A DNA stretch of 64,000 nt, taken from Streptococcus sp. bf_0095. Lineage in GTDB: Bacteria; Bacillota; Bacilli; Lactobacillales; Streptococcaceae. Below are positions 29,655-37,763 of this stretch, in pieces. The stretch's first letter is position 1. Each line of letters begins with the position of its first letter. The stretch spans positions 310,001-374,000 of the forward strand of contig NZ_RCYU01000002.1 of NCBI RefSeq assembly GCF_004166885.1, written 5' to 3'. A model generated the notes under the pieces. It ran no database searches. It saw only the letters and a program-made list of their open reading frames with translations, and was not told the DNA's origin. Position numbers and translations under genes: made by a program.

Positions 29655-30068
29655 TTATGCTTTTGGACGTTTCGTACCGTATTTAGAACGGCCTTGTTTA
29701 CGATCGTTAACACCTGCAGTATCAAGTGCACCACGGACGATATGGTAACGTACCCCTGGAAGGTCTTTTACACGTCCACCGCGAAGAAGCACCACGCTGT
29801 GCTCTTGCAAGTTGTGTCCGATACCTGGGATGTAGGCAGTAACTTCGATCAAGTTGCTCAAACGTACACGAGCGAATTTACGAAGGGCAGAGTTAGGTTT
29901 TTTAGGTGTCATTGTTCCAACACGAGTTGCAACACCACGTTTTTGTGGTGAAGAAACGTTTGTTTGAACTTTTTTATGACTGTTGTAACCAACGTTCAAA
30001 GCTGGTGATTTAGATTTTTCTACTTTTGATTTACGCGGTTTGCGAACCAATTGGTTAATTGTAGGCAT
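29655..30068 (-). CDS. rpsL: 30S ribosomal protein S12
   Basis: The 137-residue decoding-centre protein starts [13 protein letters not shown] and contains the conserved loops [11 protein letters not shown] (with the Lys where streptomycin-resistance substitutions occur) and [13 protein letters not shown]. The sequence shows the drug-sensitive Lys at both usual positions. It is first in the str operon, with CAGGAGAATG before the start and a strong promoter about 150 bp upstream. Confidence 0.98.
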   Translation of the reverse strand: MPTINQLVRKPRKSKVEKSKSPALNVGYNSHKKVQTNVSSPQKRGVATRVGTMTPKKPNSALRKFARVRLSNLIEVTAYIPGIGHNLQEHSVVLLRGGRVKDLPGVRYHIVRGALDTAGVNDRKQGRSKYGTKRPKA

Positions 30069-30189
30069 CTACATTCTCCTGTATTTTTTTATTTTTGGTG
30101 ATGATACACTTGGTGACAGCTATCATCTGTGTGTACTTTTGCAACATTTGTCAGCACGTCCCTGTACACTCTTGAGAGACCAAAAGTAA

Positions 30190-30225
30190 AAAGTACCGTC
30201 TATTATTGTAACATAGCGGTACTTT
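30190..30225. promoter_or_regulatory. Inverted repeat over the rpsL -10 region
   Basis: AAAGTACCG (30190-30198) and CGGTACTTT (30217-30225) are perfect inverted 9-mers separated by 18 bp, with the -10 box between them. One arm falls about at the transcription start and the other in the spacer, so a DNA-binding operator is more likely than an RNA hairpin. Confidence 0.5.
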
Positions 30226-30234
30226 CACTGTCAA
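30205..30234 (-). promoter_or_regulatory. rpsL promoter
   Basis: Minus-strand TTGACA (30229-30234), 18 bp, TGTTACAAT extended -10 (TACAAT at 30205-30210). A 9-bp palindromic repeat brackets the -10 (separate entry). Confidence 0.8.
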
Positions 30235-30284
30235 GATTTTTTTCTCTTTTTTGCACGATTGCTTCTTCTTAAAATCGCGCTAGA

Positions 30285-30821
30285 TTATTGTTCAGTTTGT
30301 TGCGTTACAGCTGGTGTGGTAGCATTCGAAACCTGAGGAACCTCATTGGACTGATACTGAGGGACTTCTGCGGGGACGACTTGTTGAGGTTGAACCGTTT
30401 GGCTAGGTTGATTCGTATCAGTTGATTGAGTATTCTGATTGGTTTGCATTCCGTAATAGTCTACAATGTACTGAATACGAGCTTGAAAGGCCTGTTTTTT
30501 GGTTTCGTCCTTCACTTTTTCTACAGCCTCTTGCGCAGCGGTTAAGGTTTCTTGAGTTGCTGTGGTTTCAAAATGAACAACTGCTTTTTCAGCCGCTTCA
30601 GCGATTTTCGCTTCCTCTTCTTCTTTGGCTTTTTTAGGGTCTTTCTTCTTAATAGGAAGAGAACCTGTTTTTTTGGTTTCTTGCTTCACTACTGTAACTT
30701 GGTCTGCAGAATTTTTACGAACCGTATAAAGTCCACCGACAAGAACTCCTGTCAAGATGAATATCGTTGCCAATCGAAGCCATAGGGGACTACGATCAAA
30801 ACGGTCTAAAATTGTTTTCAT
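30285..30821 (-). CDS. Membrane-anchored hypothetical protein with FIVAR/GA-like helices
   Basis: A 178-residue protein with one N-terminal transmembrane segment (about residues 15-34, LRLATIFILTGVLVGGLYTV). A Lys/Glu-rich helical stretch (KKKDPKKAKEEEEAKIAEAAEK) and a three-helix-like unit (TQETLTAAQEAVEKVKDETKKQAFQARIQYI) reminiscent of GA/FIVAR modules follow. The C-terminus is a Gln/Pro/Thr low-complexity tail. It lies 22 bp after purR on the same strand and may be cotranscribed. The extracellular orientation and function are inferred; no catalytic motif is present. Confidence 0.7.
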   Translation of the reverse strand: MKTILDRFDRSPLWLRLATIFILTGVLVGGLYTVRKNSADQVTVVKQETKKTGSLPIKKKDPKKAKEEEEAKIAEAAEKAVVHFETTATQETLTAAQEAVEKVKDETKKQAFQARIQYIVDYYGMQTNQNTQSTDTNQPSQTVQPQQVVPAEVPQYQSNEVPQVSNATTPAVTQQTEQ

Positions 30822-30843
30822 TTTCCTTTCTCCCTCTCCAGCC

Positions 30844-31668
30844 TTAGTTCTTATCGAAAATATTTCCGATTTCTACATCAATTTTATTTTCTGCTACATC
30901 AATGTTGGTCACACGTAGAAGTGACTTGTGATCGAATAAATCTTTACTTCTAGCCGAAGCATTGTCCGCAAAAATAGCGACTCCTGCCAACTCTGAATCG
31001 AACTCAGCTAAGAGGCTAACCATCCCACTGATCGTTCCCCCTCCTTTAAGGAAGTCATCGACAATCAGGACACGGCTTCCAGCTTTCAAACTACGTTTGG
31101 ATAGGAACATTTTCTCAATCCGATCGCCACTGGAACCAGATACGTAGTTGACACTGACCGTTGAGCCTTCTGTAATTTTCAAATCGCGTCGTACAATGAC
31201 AAAAGGAACATTTAAGACATTGGCTACCGCGTTTGCTAATGGGACACCCTTAGTGGCCACCGTCATGACAGCATCGATTTTTTGATCTCGGAAGGCCTTG
31301 GCAATAATGCGCCCAATATTATTTAAGATTTTTGGATCACTTAGCAAATCCGAAAGGTAGATATACCCACCTGGTAAAATCCGGTTGCTTTCTGACAGTT
31401 GATCGCACAAATTTTGGACGATTTCTTTTGAATCTGCATCCGAAATCGATGGTGTAAAGATGACCCCTCCACCTGCACCGGTAAGAGTTTCAATGCTTCC
31501 AATTTCCATTTCTTCAAAGGCCCGTTTAATAATGACAATGTCCTCAGAAATAGATGATTTGGCAGATTCGTATTTTTCGGCAAATGTATTTAAACTCGTC
31601 AATTCGTAGGGATGATTAATCAAGTAATTCGAGATCACAACCATCCGCTCACTTCTTCTTAGCTTCAT
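30844..31668 (-). CDS. purR: Purine operon regulator PurR
   Basis: The 274-residue protein has an N-terminal winged-helix domain (about 1-72, LRRSERMVVISNYLINHP) and a phosphoribosyltransferase-like domain carrying the PRPP motif VLIVDDFLKGGGT. PurR of Gram-positives binds paired PurBoxes; PRPP modulates binding. In lactococci it activates and in bacilli it represses purine genes. The gene has two TATAAT boxes upstream (minus strand 31696-31701 and 31706-31711) and a pair of PurBox-like sites at 31717-31750, suggesting autoregulation. The 30285 gene follows. Confidence 0.95.
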   Translation of the reverse strand: MKLRRSERMVVISNYLINHPYELTSLNTFAEKYESAKSSISEDIVIIKRAFEEMEIGSIETLTGAGGGVIFTPSISDADSKEIVQNLCDQLSESNRILPGGYIYLSDLLSDPKILNNIGRIIAKAFRDQKIDAVMTVATKGVPLANAVANVLNVPFVIVRRDLKITEGSTVSVNYVSGSSGDRIEKMFLSKRSLKAGSRVLIVDDFLKGGGTISGMVSLLAEFDSELAGVAIFADNASARSKDLFDHKSLLRVTNIDVAENKIDVEIGNIFDKN

Positions 31669-31716
31669 TTTCTCTCCACATAGTTTTTTTATTGTATTAT
31701 ACCATATTATACCAAA

Positions 31717-31750
31717 AAACGAACATTGTTAGTCTCACAACATTCGTTTT
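31717..31750. promoter_or_regulatory. Paired PurBox-like sites / hairpin upstream of purR
   Basis: AAACGAACATT (31717-31727) and the inverted AATGTT-type arm ending ATTCGTTTT (31742-31750) resemble two divergent PurBoxes around a CGAA core. The same inverted repeat with flanking T runs could also terminate yhaM transcription. Confidence 0.5.
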
Positions 31751-31798
31751 TGGTTTTTTTACTAACAAACTAAGAGTGACCTTTTTGGCTCCTATTTA

Positions 31799-32749
31799 TT
31801 AGGAATCTTTTAAATTTGGCTTATAGAAGGAGCGATTGTCCAAGGCAAAAATCTTATTGGTCATCTCACCAGGGCCCACTAAAGCTAAGGCAGAAGTCAT
31901 CATCATCATTTCTGCATCTAAGTTATCAATCATATGGATGATCTCGGCTTCCATGATTTTTGGACGAACCGGGCTACCATATTCTAGTAGACCATGGTGA
32001 CTCAAAATCACATGGCGCAACACAATCACATCTTCTTTTTGATCATCAATCTTTAACTCTTGTAAGACCTTGGTAATTTCTTCATCGATTAGAGCAATGT
32101 GCCCGATGAGGTTTCCTCGAACCGTATATTCCGTATTTTCAGGGCCTGAGAGTTCCAGTACCTTGGCAAGATCATGGAGCATGATGCCGGCATAGAGGAG
32201 ACTCTGGTTTAATTGAGGATAAACCTGAGAGATGCTCTCAGCCAAACGAACCATGGTGGCTGTGTGATAGGCTAAGCCAGTCTCAAAAGCATGGTGGTTG
32301 GTTTTGGCCGCAGGATAAGAGTAGAACTCTTTGTCGTACTTGCTGTATAGCGCCCGCACCACACGTTGCCAAACTGGATTTTCTATTTTGAAAATCATCC
32401 CCGATAGGTAATCTTTCAAATCGACTGGATTTACCGGAGGTTTTTCCTTAAAGTCTGCTGGATTCGATGGCTCCCCACTTTGAGGCAACCGCAAGGTCAA
32501 CTGATTGACCTGAGGCGTATTGTTGTAGACTTCCCGACGGCCACTCATATGAACCACGCGCCCAGCCTGAAATTGCTCCACATTATGTGGCTGAGCATCC
32601 CACAATTTTCCTTCGATCGTGCCTGTCTCATCTTGGAAGACAAAGGCAAGATAATTCTTTCCAGCACGTGTCTGACGAACATCTGCTGACTTAATGAGGT
32701 AGAAGCCTTCAAACAATTCGTCTTTTTTCATTTGATTAATTTTGACCAT
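31799..32749 (-). CDS. yhaM: 3'-5' exoribonuclease YhaM (Cbf family)
   Basis: An OB-fold (about residues 10-110, FEGFYLIKSADVRQTRAGKNYLAFVFQD) is followed by an HD domain (HHAFETGLAYHTATMV, then MLHDLAKVLE and HVILSHHG). This is the fold of YhaM/Cbf1, an Mn-dependent 3'-5' exonuclease that trims RNA ends. The ATG at 32749 is preferred: a GGAG lies 6 nt before it, whereas the ATG at 32761 contains that site; either gives a full-length protein of 316-320 residues. It overlaps rmuC and belongs to the rsgA-purR gene string. Confidence 0.93.
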   Translation of the reverse strand: MVKINQMKKDELFEGFYLIKSADVRQTRAGKNYLAFVFQDETGTIEGKLWDAQPHNVEQFQAGRVVHMSGRREVYNNTPQVNQLTLRLPQSGEPSNPADFKEKPPVNPVDLKDYLSGMIFKIENPVWQRVVRALYSKYDKEFYSYPAAKTNHHAFETGLAYHTATMVRLAESISQVYPQLNQSLLYAGIMLHDLAKVLELSGPENTEYTVRGNLIGHIALIDEEITKVLQELKIDDQKEDVIVLRHVILSHHGLLEYGSPVRPKIMEAEIIHMIDNLDAEMMMMTSALALVGPGEMTNKIFALDNRSFYKPNLKDS

Positions 32750-33992
32750 CATCTTCTCCATCTTCTAAATTCAATAGGCTTGATATATCTAGATTCTCTG
32801 ACGTTTCAATGTTTCGGAGTGTGCGCTCGATAGCATTTGTTCTTCGGTTTAAGAGGTCATCAATATTACCAGAGGCATGCTTCAACTGCCGTTGGGTCTT
32901 TTCTAAAACGCCTCCAAATTTTTGGAACTCCGTCTTGACGGATGCAAGGACCTTGCTAATATCATCTGCACTTCGTTGAATATTCAGGGTCTTAAATCCA
33001 ACCGATAGGGAATTCAACAAGGCTGAAAGCGTACTTGGCCCCGCGACGACAATCTGCTCCTCTCTTCGGAGGCGATCAAAGAAGGCTGGGTCGCGGACCA
33101 CTTCTGAATAGAGCCCTTCCGTCGGTAAAAAGAGAATCCCAAAATTAGTAGTGGCAGGTGGATAGAGGTATTTTTGATGAATGTCCTTGGCAAATTGTTT
33201 GATACTAGCCAATAGGAGTTTGCGACACCGTTCAATCTCCTCTTTCTCCCCACTTTCATAGGCTTCTTCCAGTCGGTAATACCCCTCCAGAGGAAACTTA
33301 GAGTCGATTGGCAGATAGACGTATTCCCCTCTGACCTGACCAGGCATCTTGATAGCGTACTCGACGCGTTCGCTGGAATGGGGAACTGTTACAAACTCTC
33401 TTTCATATTGGGCGGGAGTTAGGATATCTTCAATGATCTGGCCGAGTTGGAGTTCTCCCATAATCCCACGGGTTTTCGTATTAGAAAGAACCTTATTGAG
33501 ACTTCCTACATCTCTAGCGACCGTCTGCATTTCCCCAAGACCTTTATTGACCGACTCCAATTGTTTGGAGACTGTCTCAAAAGAGGTTTGAAGACGACTG
33601 TGCAAGGTTTTTTCCAACTTTTCTTCGACCGTTTGACGCATCTGCTCCAACCGCAAATCATTGGAAGCTTGAATCTGTTGCATCCGCTCGTCCGTTTTGT
33701 CTCGGTTTTTAGTGAAATTCTCAGCAAGTTCTGCTCGTAAAGCAGTCGTTTGCTGATGCATTTCTGTCCGTAATTCCATAAGACGGTCACTAATCGCCAT
33801 CTCTATCTGCTGGCCAGTGATTTGCTGAGCTTGTCGCTCTCTCTCAAATCGGTAATCCAGCTGATCCGAAAGATGATCTTCTTGGTCCTCCAGTAAGTCA
33901 CGGACCTGTTTGTTATCAGCTGCCCGTTGCTGGTAGAGCAAGAAGAGCAAGACAAGATTTCCCACTCCTAATACAAAAAGGATTATTTCCAT
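32736..33992 (-). CDS. rmuC: RmuC-family DNA recombination protein
   Basis: A 418-residue protein with an N-terminal membrane segment (MEIILFVLGVGNLVLLFLLY), a long coiled coil (about 25-170) and the RmuC nuclease-like domain with ILTPAQYEREFVTVP, VYLPIDSKFPLEGY and LFLPTEGLYSEVVRDP. RmuC limits inversions at short inverted repeats in E. coli. The start at 33992 follows the thiN stop by one base and uses GGGAAATAAG; the longer ORF to 34040 overlaps thiN. It is in the same operon as thiN, rpe and rsgA. Confidence 0.93.
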   Translation of the reverse strand: MEIILFVLGVGNLVLLFLLYQQRAADNKQVRDLLEDQEDHLSDQLDYRFERERQAQQITGQQIEMAISDRLMELRTEMHQQTTALRAELAENFTKNRDKTDERMQQIQASNDLRLEQMRQTVEEKLEKTLHSRLQTSFETVSKQLESVNKGLGEMQTVARDVGSLNKVLSNTKTRGIMGELQLGQIIEDILTPAQYEREFVTVPHSSERVEYAIKMPGQVRGEYVYLPIDSKFPLEGYYRLEEAYESGEKEEIERCRKLLLASIKQFAKDIHQKYLYPPATTNFGILFLPTEGLYSEVVRDPAFFDRLRREEQIVVAGPSTLSALLNSLSVGFKTLNIQRSADDISKVLASVKTEFQKFGGVLEKTQRQLKHASGNIDDLLNRRTNAIERTLRNIETSENLDISSLLNLEDGEDDGQN

Positions 33993-33993
33993 C

Positions 33994-34659
33994 TTATTTC
34001 CCATCCTTGCTATAAATGATAAGGGCGTAGCCTCGATCAATGGTTAAGGTAATCGGCTGATTGATAAACTCGTTGGAACCATAAATAGCCTTTTTAAAAT
34101 AATTGGTCTGATTTAAGGGATACTTAGCTCCTTCAATCTGGATGGAAGCTCCCTCAACTGGCATAAAAGCTACATAGGTATAGCCTGCTATAGGCAGAAT
34201 GGTATGGCGACCTGCTGGACGGTAGCAGAGATAATTTTGTTGGTCCATCAAGTAAAGTTGCGACATAAAGGGTGCAATCTCTGGATCGCTGGGCAAAAAA
34301 ACACTGGCCAAGTGGTGATCCAGGCGACCACCAAAGGCTCCAAAAATCAGAATGTCCGCTTGAGGCCAACCTTCTAACACTTCCTTAATCGCCAATTCTA
34401 AATCCGTATCATTTTTTTCTGCTACCGAAGTCCGTATTTCGTGAGCCGCAGATTGAATACTCTGGAATTCTTCTGGCTCGACCGAGTCAAAATCTCCAAC
34501 TGCTAAAGTAAGTTCCAATCCTTGCTCTAATAGGAAAAGGCAGCCTGCATCCACCCCGACATAAACATCCAAGTCTAGCGGAATGGTTTCCACTCGGCCA
34601 CCAGCTACAATCGCAACCTTAGTCTTGGATGGCTGCTCGAAGGGTTTGAACTCGTTCAT
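33994..34659 (-). CDS. thiN: Thiamine pyrophosphokinase
   Basis: A 221-residue enzyme that makes thiamine diphosphate from thiamine and ATP. Signatures are GVDAGCLFLLEQG, the AVGDFDSV metal/ATP motif, KNDTDLELAI and FGAFGGRLDHHLAS. It starts at an ATG inside the end of rpe (41-bp overlap) with a GGAG seven bases upstream, so translation is coupled. This position between rpe and rmuC is conserved in streptococci. Confidence 0.93.
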   Translation of the reverse strand: MNEFKPFEQPSKTKVAIVAGGRVETIPLDLDVYVGVDAGCLFLLEQGLELTLAVGDFDSVEPEEFQSIQSAAHEIRTSVAEKNDTDLELAIKEVLEGWPQADILIFGAFGGRLDHHLASVFLPSDPEIAPFMSQLYLMDQQNYLCYRPAGRHTILPIAGYTYVAFMPVEGASIQIEGAKYPLNQTNYFKKAIYGSNEFINQPITLTIDRGYALIIYSKDGK

Positions 34660-35278
34660 TCACATCTCCATTAAACACATAGGAACCTGCTACAAAGACG
34701 TTTGCCCCTGCTTCTTTCGCAGCGTGAATCGTCTTATCATCAATTCCCCCATCGACTTCAATATCGAAATCCAAGCCTTTTTCTTCACGTAATTGAACCA
34801 ATTGACGAATCTTATCCATAGTTTCTGGCAGGAAGGCTTGCCCACCAAATCCTGGGTTGACAGTCATGACAAGTACTTGGTCTACCAAGTTCAAGATGTG
34901 TTGGATACTTTCAACAGGGGTTCCTGGATTGATGACCACACTTGGTTTTACCCCTGCCAAACGAATTTTTTGAAGGGCGCCATGGATGTGTGGCGTCGCT
35001 TCGACGTGAATGCTAATGATATCTGCTCCGGCACGCGCAAACTCTTCGATATGTTGCTCAGGATTGGTAACCATCAAGTGGCAGTCAAACACTAGCTTGC
35101 TGTGAGGACGCATACTAGCAACTACACCAGCACCAAAGCTGATATTAGGCACAAAGTGGCCGTCCATCACATCGATGTGGGCGTACTCCGCACCAGATGC
35201 TTCCAATTTCTTCAATTCACTTTCAAAATTTGCATAATCTGCACTCAAAATAGAAGGGGCTAATTTGTTTGTTTTCAT
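34619..35278 (-). CDS. rpe: Ribulose-phosphate 3-epimerase
   Basis: A 219-residue TIM-barrel enzyme interconverting ribulose-5-phosphate and xylulose-5-phosphate in the pentose phosphate pathway. Catalytic and metal segments are visible: LSADYANFE, HIDVMDGHFVPNISFG, FDCHLMV, VMTVNPGFGGQ and DIEVDGGIDDKT. The spacing of 15 bp from rsgA and the 41-bp overlap with thiN place it in the middle of the operon. Confidence 0.97.
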   Translation of the reverse strand: MKTNKLAPSILSADYANFESELKKLEASGAEYAHIDVMDGHFVPNISFGAGVVASMRPHSKLVFDCHLMVTNPEQHIEEFARAGADIISIHVEATPHIHGALQKIRLAGVKPSVVINPGTPVESIQHILNLVDQVLVMTVNPGFGGQAFLPETMDKIRQLVQLREEKGLDFDIEVDGGIDDKTIHAAKEAGANVFVAGSYVFNGDVNERVQTLRAAIQD

Positions 35279-35293
35279 ATTCTTCAGGTCTCC

Positions 35294-36172
35294 TTATTTG
35301 GGTAATTTTTTCGATACTTTTTTATAGGTTTCTCGCCTATTTTCGATCTCGCTCAAGAACTGTAAGTAATTCTCAAAGCGGAAGGAAGCTATGATCCCTT
35401 CCTCAACAGCAGGCTTGACGGCACAGGATGGTTCATGTGTGTGGGTACAAGTACGGAATTTGCAATCCTGGCTCACCTTGGCAATGTCTGGAAAAGCATG
35501 ATTCAGATCTTCCGCATTATCGACTTCATAATCTAGAGAGGAGAAGCCAGGAGTGTCCGCAATTTTGCCCCCATTGAGATCATAAAAACTGACAGCTCGC
35601 GTCGTATGGCGGCCGCGTCCAAGACTGTCGGAGATTTCTCCTGTCTCTAGTTCCAACTCCGGAGCCAAGGTATTCAAGAGGGTGGATTTCCCCACTCCTG
35701 TTTGGCCCATAAAGACCGTCACCTGATCCTTCAAGAGAGGCAAGAGCTCTTCCTTGTCCGTGACAAAGTCATAGCCCATTTTGCGATAGACTTCCTGGAA
35801 AGGAAGCATCTGAGCTGGATCTTCTAGTAAGTCCATTTTTGAAATATAGACAATCGGATGAATCACTTTTTGTTCCAAGAGGACTAAAAAGCGGTCCAAT
35901 AAATTAACATTAAAATCTGGCTCTTTGGCAGACATGATGACGACAGCCTGATCTATATTCACAATGGGTGGACGGACTAAGCTATTCTTTCTTGGGAATA
36001 TTTTTAAAATATAGCCTTCCGAATTTTCTTCAGCTGAAAATTCTACCTTATCTCCAACATAGGGAGTTTGTCCCTTTTTCCGGAAATTTCCTCGGGCGCG
36101 TGTTTGGTAAATTTCTCCCTCGCACTCCACATAATAAAAACCGGCCAAGGCTTTAACAATCGTTCCTTGCAA
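35294..36172 (-). CDS. rsgA: Ribosome small-subunit-dependent GTPase A
   Basis: A 292-residue 30S maturation GTPase with an N-terminal OB domain, a circularly permuted GTPase (G4 SKMDL before G1 [12 protein letters not shown] and G3 DTPGFSS) and a C-terminal zinc motif in [15 protein letters not shown] (Cys-Cys-His-Cys). It heads the operon to purR. Its minus-strand promoter is TGATATAAT (TATAAT at 36201-36206). Confidence 0.97.
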   Translation of the reverse strand: MQGTIVKALAGFYYVECEGEIYQTRARGNFRKKGQTPYVGDKVEFSAEENSEGYILKIFPRKNSLVRPPIVNIDQAVVIMSAKEPDFNVNLLDRFLVLLEQKVIHPIVYISKMDLLEDPAQMLPFQEVYRKMGYDFVTDKEELLPLLKDQVTVFMGQTGVGKSTLLNTLAPELELETGEISDSLGRGRHTTRAVSFYDLNGGKIADTPGFSSLDYEVDNAEDLNHAFPDIAKVSQDCKFRTCTHTHEPSCAVKPAVEEGIIASFRFENYLQFLSEIENRRETYKKVSKKLPK

Positions 36173-36200
36173 CTAGCACTCCTTTAAAGTTAATACTACC

Positions 36201-36209
36201 ATTATATCA
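36201..36209 (-). promoter_or_regulatory. rsgA operon promoter, extended -10
   Basis: TGATATAAT on the minus strand, with no strong -35. An imperfect cre-like sequence (two mismatches) lies at 36219-36232. Confidence 0.55.
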
Positions 36210-36291
36210 AAAAATATACGATAGCGCTTACTGACTTGGGTAGGAAAAAAGAAGTTCATCCAGTTTTTTTGAGCAAGATGCAGACAAGGGG

Positions 36292-36320
36292 TTGTAAACG
36301 TTTTCAGATAGGTTTATAAT
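36292..36320 (+). promoter_or_regulatory. Promoter with overlapping perfect cre site
   Basis: TTGTAA (36292-36297), 17 bp and TATAAT (36315-36320) form a promoter. The 14-mer at 36293-36306, TGTAAACGTTTTCA, matches the CcpA consensus TGWAANCGNTNWCA at every position and covers the -35, predicting catabolite repression of the downstream transcript. Confidence 0.8.
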
Positions 36321-36342
36321 AGAGGAGAAGGACATAATATAT

Positions 36343-36387
36343 ATGCCTATCGTGGGAAGTCCAAACTATTTTATAGAAAGGAAGTGA
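36343..36387 (+). CDS. Possible 14-residue leader peptide
   Basis: A short ORF, MPIVGSPNYFIERK, preceded by AGGAGAAGG at 11-16 nt, in the leader of the CPBP gene. It could be a control ORF for the downstream hairpin. Support is only its position, the ribosome site and the context; chance occurrence is quite possible. Confidence 0.25.
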   Translation: MPIVGSPNYFIERK

Positions 36388-36420
36388 CGGAGACTGATAC
36401 ATTTCTTGACGAAGCTACCT

Positions 36421-36477
36421 GATTAGTAATGAAAGAAGCCTTTTTTTGGTGCCTAATTTCTGACTTTCTTACTAATC
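36421..36477 (+). other. Long hairpin in the CPBP gene leader
   Basis: GATTAGTAATGAAAG (36421-36435) pairs with CTTTCTTACTAATC (36464-36477), a 14-bp stem with one bulged base and a 28-nt loop containing a T run. It sits 25 nt before the CPBP start codon, so it may control translation or transcript elongation. The rest of the 330-bp gap holds the promoters listed. Confidence 0.5.
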
Positions 36478-36502
36478 CCTGCCAGTTATAAGGAGGTCCT
36501 TT

Positions 36503-37423
36503 ATGAGTTTTTCATTTCTTTCCAAGAGTAACCCTCTCGTTTCTAATGTAAAGAAAGGGAAGTTTTTAACCCCTTGGTTTTTAGCTCCCTTTATTCTCTA
36601 TTACATCACCCAGTACATGTCTCCGATCAGTACTGCTTCCACAAACTTCTTTTTGAACAAACAAAGTTGGATTCCCGACTGGTGGAATATTCTGGATCTT
36701 TTGTCCTTCCTCTACACCATCATTGTCTTCTTCCTCTGGGTGAAACTCATTGAAAAACGACCGATTCGAACCATGGGCTTTTCCAAAGGAAATGGTCTCT
36801 CCGAATTCGCTAAGGGTGTCTTGGTCGGTGCCATTATGATTACTACGGTCTTAATCGTCTTCTTCATCACTGGCGATGTCCGTTTCGATCGTATTCAATT
36901 TAGTCTTCCTTTCCTCGTATCTTGGATCTTGGTTCTGATTGGCTATATTTTTCAAACGGTAGCCGAAGAAATTTATATCCGTGGTTGGTTGATTCCGATT
37001 ATTTCTTACCATAAGAATGCTTACTTAGCCATCCTCATTTCTTCTACCATGTTCTCCTACTTCCACTTGAACAACAACGGAGCTTCCTGGCTCTCAACAG
37101 TTCACCTCTTCGTTTTCGGTCTCTTCACAGCTGTCTATGCCTTGAAGAGAGGAAATATCTGGGGACCTTGTGGCTTCCACTTCGCTTGGAACTTCATCAT
37201 GGGAAATGTCTACGGCTTCCATGTCAGCGGCTTTGATAGTGAATCCTCTCTGATGTACTTCACGACTTCAAACCGGACCTTTATCACAGGTGGTGAGTTT
37301 GGACCTGAAGGCGGGATCCCTGGCTTAGTCGTCTTTATCCTTGCTCTCTTATGGGCCATTTTCCTTCTCAAAGATACCTCTGCAGAACAAGAAGAACTCT
37401 ACCCTCAACTGAGTTATGAATAA
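36503..37423 (+). CDS. CPBP family glutamic-type intramembrane protease
   Basis: A 306-residue polytopic protein with the complete CPBP/Abi (Rce1-like) motifs: EEIYIR (Glu155, Glu156, Arg160), a FSYFHLNN helix with the second-motif His, and GFHFAWNFIMG with the third His and Asn. About eight hydrophobic segments are present. Such proteins process prenylated or peptide substrates, bacteriocins or signalling peptides; the target here is unknown. It has an AAGGAGG site and a CcpA-site promoter with a structured leader. It sits between rsgA and the tRNA pair, where I recall other streptococci having rsgA close to rsmA. Confidence 0.9.
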   Translation: MSFSFLSKSNPLVSNVKKGKFLTPWFLAPFILYYITQYMSPISTASTNFFLNKQSWIPDWWNILDLLSFLYTIIVFFLWVKLIEKRPIRTMGFSKGNGLSEFAKGVLVGAIMITTVLIVFFITGDVRFDRIQFSLPFLVSWILVLIGYIFQTVAEEIYIRGWLIPIISYHKNAYLAILISSTMFSYFHLNNNGASWLSTVHLFVFGLFTAVYALKRGNIWGPCGFHFAWNFIMGNVYGFHVSGFDSESSLMYFTTSNRTFITGGEFGPEGGIPGLVVFILALLWAIFLLKDTSAEQEELYPQLSYE

Positions 37424-37505
37424 ATAAAAAAAGAAAAGGCTGGATTTTCCCAGCCTCTTTCTTTTTCCTCAATAGGTTCGATAAAAAGAAACATGCTATT
37501 TTTTC

Positions 37506-37533
37506 TTGGCATTTCTTTTAAAAAGAGTATAAT
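37506..37533 (+). promoter_or_regulatory. tRNA promoter
   Basis: TTGGCA (37506-37511), 16 bp and TATAAT (37528-37533), 8 bp before the mature tRNA-Leu 5' end. Confidence 0.75.
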
Positions 37534-37541
37534 AGAACTAT

Positions 37542-37624
37542 GCGGAGGTGGTGGAACGGCAGACACGCATGCTTCAGGCGCATGTGCCCCTTCGGGCGTG
37601 AGGGTTCAAATCCCTTTCTCCGCA
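37542..37624 (+). tRNA. tRNA-Leu (CAG)
   Basis: The acceptor stem GCGGAGG / TCTCCGC (one G-T pair) with A73, and a class II long variable arm (GTGCCCCTTCGGGCGT). The anticodon stem CATGC/GCATG has loop TTCAGGC, giving anticodon CAG. The T-loop GGGTTCAAATCCC is canonical. CCA is not encoded. Length 83 nt. Confidence 0.95.
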
Positions 37625-37628
37625 TCTT

Positions 37629-37717
37629 GGAAAGGTGGCCCAGCTCGGTACGGCACCGGACTCGAAATCCGGCAAGTGGATTTTCTTCACGCGCGGGTTC
37701 AAATCCCGTCCTTTCCT
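37629..37717 (+). tRNA. tRNA-Ser (CGA)
   Basis: The acceptor GGAAAGG / CCTTTCC, anticodon stem CCGGA/TCCGG with loop CTCGAAA giving anticodon CGA, a long variable arm and the T-arm CGGGTTCAAATCCCG. It starts 4 nt after tRNA-Leu, so both come from one transcript. The base after the acceptor stem is T (U73), unlike the usual G73 of tRNA-Ser. CCA is not encoded. Confidence 0.93.
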
Positions 37718-37728
37718 TCTACAACTGG

Positions 37729-37760
37729 AAAAGACATGAGCTTCATATCTCATGTCTTTT
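37729..37760. terminator. Bidirectional terminator between tRNA-Ser and rsmA
   Basis: A 12-bp perfect stem, AAAAGACATGAG (37729-37740) / CTCATGTCTTTT (37749-37760). Confidence 0.88.
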
Positions 37761-37763
37761 CTA

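Noticed and set aside
36219..36232. cre-like sequence near the rsgA promoter
   Set aside because: It has two mismatches, including both outer positions, and lies next to a housekeeping promoter; unlike the perfect site at 36293, it is not strong enough to call.
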